Below are positions 12,021 through 12,978 of a DNA stretch of 12,978 nucleotides, piece after piece. Position numbers and translations under genes: made by a program. Source of the stretch: CAYTYX01 sp964442325 (lineage in GTDB: Bacteria; Patescibacteriota; Saccharimonadia; Saccharimonadales; UBA10212); assembly GCA_964442325.1 (NCBI GenBank), contig CAYTYX010000008.1, positions 1 through 12,978 on the forward strand, written 5' to 3'. How positions within the stretch are numbered: position 1 is the first letter of the stretch; each line of letters starts with the position of its first letter. The notes under the pieces were generated by a model, which had not been told where the DNA came from, made no database searches, and saw nothing but the letters and a program-made list of their open reading frames with translations.

Positions 12021-12978
12021 TTAGTAACCCATGTCCATGCCGCCGCCCATAGCGGGCGCGGCCGGAGGAGTCTTTTCGGGCACTTCCACTACCAATGCGC
12101 CCATTGTCATAGCCGTACCGGCAATAGATACGGCGTTTTGAATCGCTTCGCGCACCACCCGGGCCGGGTCGATAATGCCGGACTGTTTGAGCACAACCAG
12201 CTTGTCGGGACTGTTAACATCAAAGCCGCTGCCGCTTTTTGCTTCAAGCACTTTTTCGAGTTTGGCTTCAGCATTTACGCCGGCGTTAGTCATCAATTGC
12301 TTAAAGGGTTCCAGTAGCGCGTTTTTCAGTATGCCGCCGCCTACGGATGTAGTTTTAATGAGCTTAGATAGATCCACCAGCGTCACACCGCCACCAGGCA
12401 CAACGCCATCACTCAAGGCCGCCTTAACGGCCGCTACCGCGTCATCCACACGGAATTTCTTTTCTTCGATTTCGGTTTCAGTTGCCCCACCAACTTTTAT
12501 AACAGCTACCTTGCCCGAAAGTGCCGCCCGGCGCTTTTCCAGCTCTTCTCGGTCGTAGTCGCTACTGGCTGATTCAATCTGCCGGTTGATTTGCTCAATC
12601 CGTTTCTTAACAGCCCCAGCCGCACCAGCGCCTTCGATAATTGTCGTCTCGTCTTTGCCGGCAATCACTTTGCGAGCATTGCCCAGCATCGACAGCTCCG
12701 CGTTCTCAAACGTCACGCCGCGCTCTTCGGAAATTACTTCCCCGCCAGTCAAAATGGCGATGTCTTCTAGGATGTCTTTGCGGCGATCACCAAAGGCTGG
12801 CGCTTTTACGGCCACGGCATTAAACACGCCTTTGAGTTTATTGAGCACCAATGTTGTTAGTACTTCGCCCTCTACGTCCTCGGCAATCAGCACCAGGTCT
12901 TTTTTGCCAGCAGCGGCTAGTTTTTCAAGTAGCGGCAAAAATTCCTGAACTGAGCTGATTTTTTTGTCGGTTATTAAA
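12021..12978 (-). CDS. groL: Chaperonin GroEL, C-terminal 318 residues (cut by the right window edge)
   Basis: ATP-driven folding chamber of the cytoplasm. The frame runs from the right edge (beginning LITDKKISSVQEF) to TAA at 12021, covering roughly residue 200 onward of a protein of about 540 residues, that is most of the apical, then intermediate and equatorial domains. Signatures are the substrate-binding helices EFLPLLEKL and EVLTTLVLNKLKG, the segment KAPAFGDRRKDILEDIAILTGG, RVDDAVAAVKAAL containing the Asp of ATP hydrolysis (Asp398 of E. coli), GVVPGGG, and a Gly-Met-rich tail ending MGGGMDMGY. No defect is seen. The usual groES partner is not in view; it would be upstream on the minus strand, outside the window. 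Confidence 0.98.
   Translation of the reverse strand, partial: LITDKKISSVQEFLPLLEKLAAAGKKDLVLIAEDVEGEVLTTLVLNKLKGVFNAVAVKAPAFGDRRKDILEDIAILTGGEVISEERGVTFENAELSMLGNARKVIAGKDETTIIEGAGAAGAVKKRIEQINRQIESASSDYDREELEKRRAALSGKVAVIKVGGATETEIEEKKFRVDDAVAAVKAALSDGVVPGGGVTLVDLSKLIKTTSVGGGILKNALLEPFKQLMTNAGVNAEAKLEKVLEAKSGSGFDVNSPDKLVVLKQSGIIDPARVVREAIQNAVSIAGTAMTMGALVVEVPEKTPPAAPAMGGGMDMGY

Noticed and set aside
1..12978. Defence system, CRISPR array, transposon, prophage or integrated element
   Set aside because: No repeat-spacer pattern, transposase, integrase, nuclease-helicase set or terminal repeats were seen; tRNA-Ser has no flanking duplicate of its 3' end in the window.
1..12978. Alternative genetic code with UGA as glycine
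   Set aside because: TGA terminates msrB, orn and the DUF1361 gene at sensible family lengths, and conserved glycines use GGN codons.

Overview
The window reads as an ordinary, gene-dense chromosomal segment of a small-genome bacterium. The best fit is Patescibacteria (Candidate Phyla Radiation), probably Candidatus Saccharibacteria. This is inferred from gene content, from the protein style (many small one- or two-helix surface proteins with Ser/Thr-rich linkers) and from half-recalled similarity of the small conserved unknowns to saccharibacterial proteins; it was not tested by a search. TGA ends at least three genes here (msrB, orn and the DUF1361 gene), so the UGA=Gly code of Gracilibacteria/SR1 does not apply. 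I see no mobile element, CRISPR array, phage block or defence system.

Layout. 1-1129 (-) is the N-terminal part of DNA primase dnaG, cut by the left edge; all four zinc-ribbon ligands are replaced. Divergent from it, 1197-1808 (+) encodes a one-helix membrane protein, tail-to-tail with a MmcQ/YjbR protein (1795-2124, -). 2306-4075 (+) is a large secreted surface protein with a LysM domain and a C-terminal membrane anchor, behind a near-consensus promoter. 4089-4325 (-) is a two-helix membrane peptide. 6391-4371 (-) is a tightly overlapped run mscL, msrB, orn and a zinc amidase. Upstream on the same strand lie argS and a six-helix DUF1361 protein (8711-8037). The DUF1361 gene shares a symmetric promoter with an NADPH-dependent FMN reductase (8765-9355, +). 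A SnoaL/NTF2-like protein (9360-9800, -), tRNA-Ser(GGA) (9924-10014, -) and a PGI/PMI-type isomerase (10036-11064, -) follow. Next come a small helical unknown (11124-11510, +), a membrane protein with a sortase-like VPNTG tail (11513-11950, -) and the C-terminal 318 residues of GroEL (12021 to the right edge, -).

The genes do not form one obvious pathway. Themes are information processing (DnaG, ArgS, tRNA-Ser, Orn), stress and envelope maintenance (MscL, MsrB, amidase, GroEL) and cell-surface proteins (LysM protein, VPNTG protein, small membrane proteins).

The most interesting signal is in the spacers. Five genes (dnaG, the 1197 gene, DUF1361, argS, mscL) have a -10-like hexamer followed by only 6-8 nt before ATG and no Shine-Dalgarno, which predicts leaderless mRNAs. 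Two of these -10 boxes are nested at the stop codon of the gene upstream. Other genes in the same window have normal Shine-Dalgarno leaders. The second notable point is the zinc-ligand-free primase.
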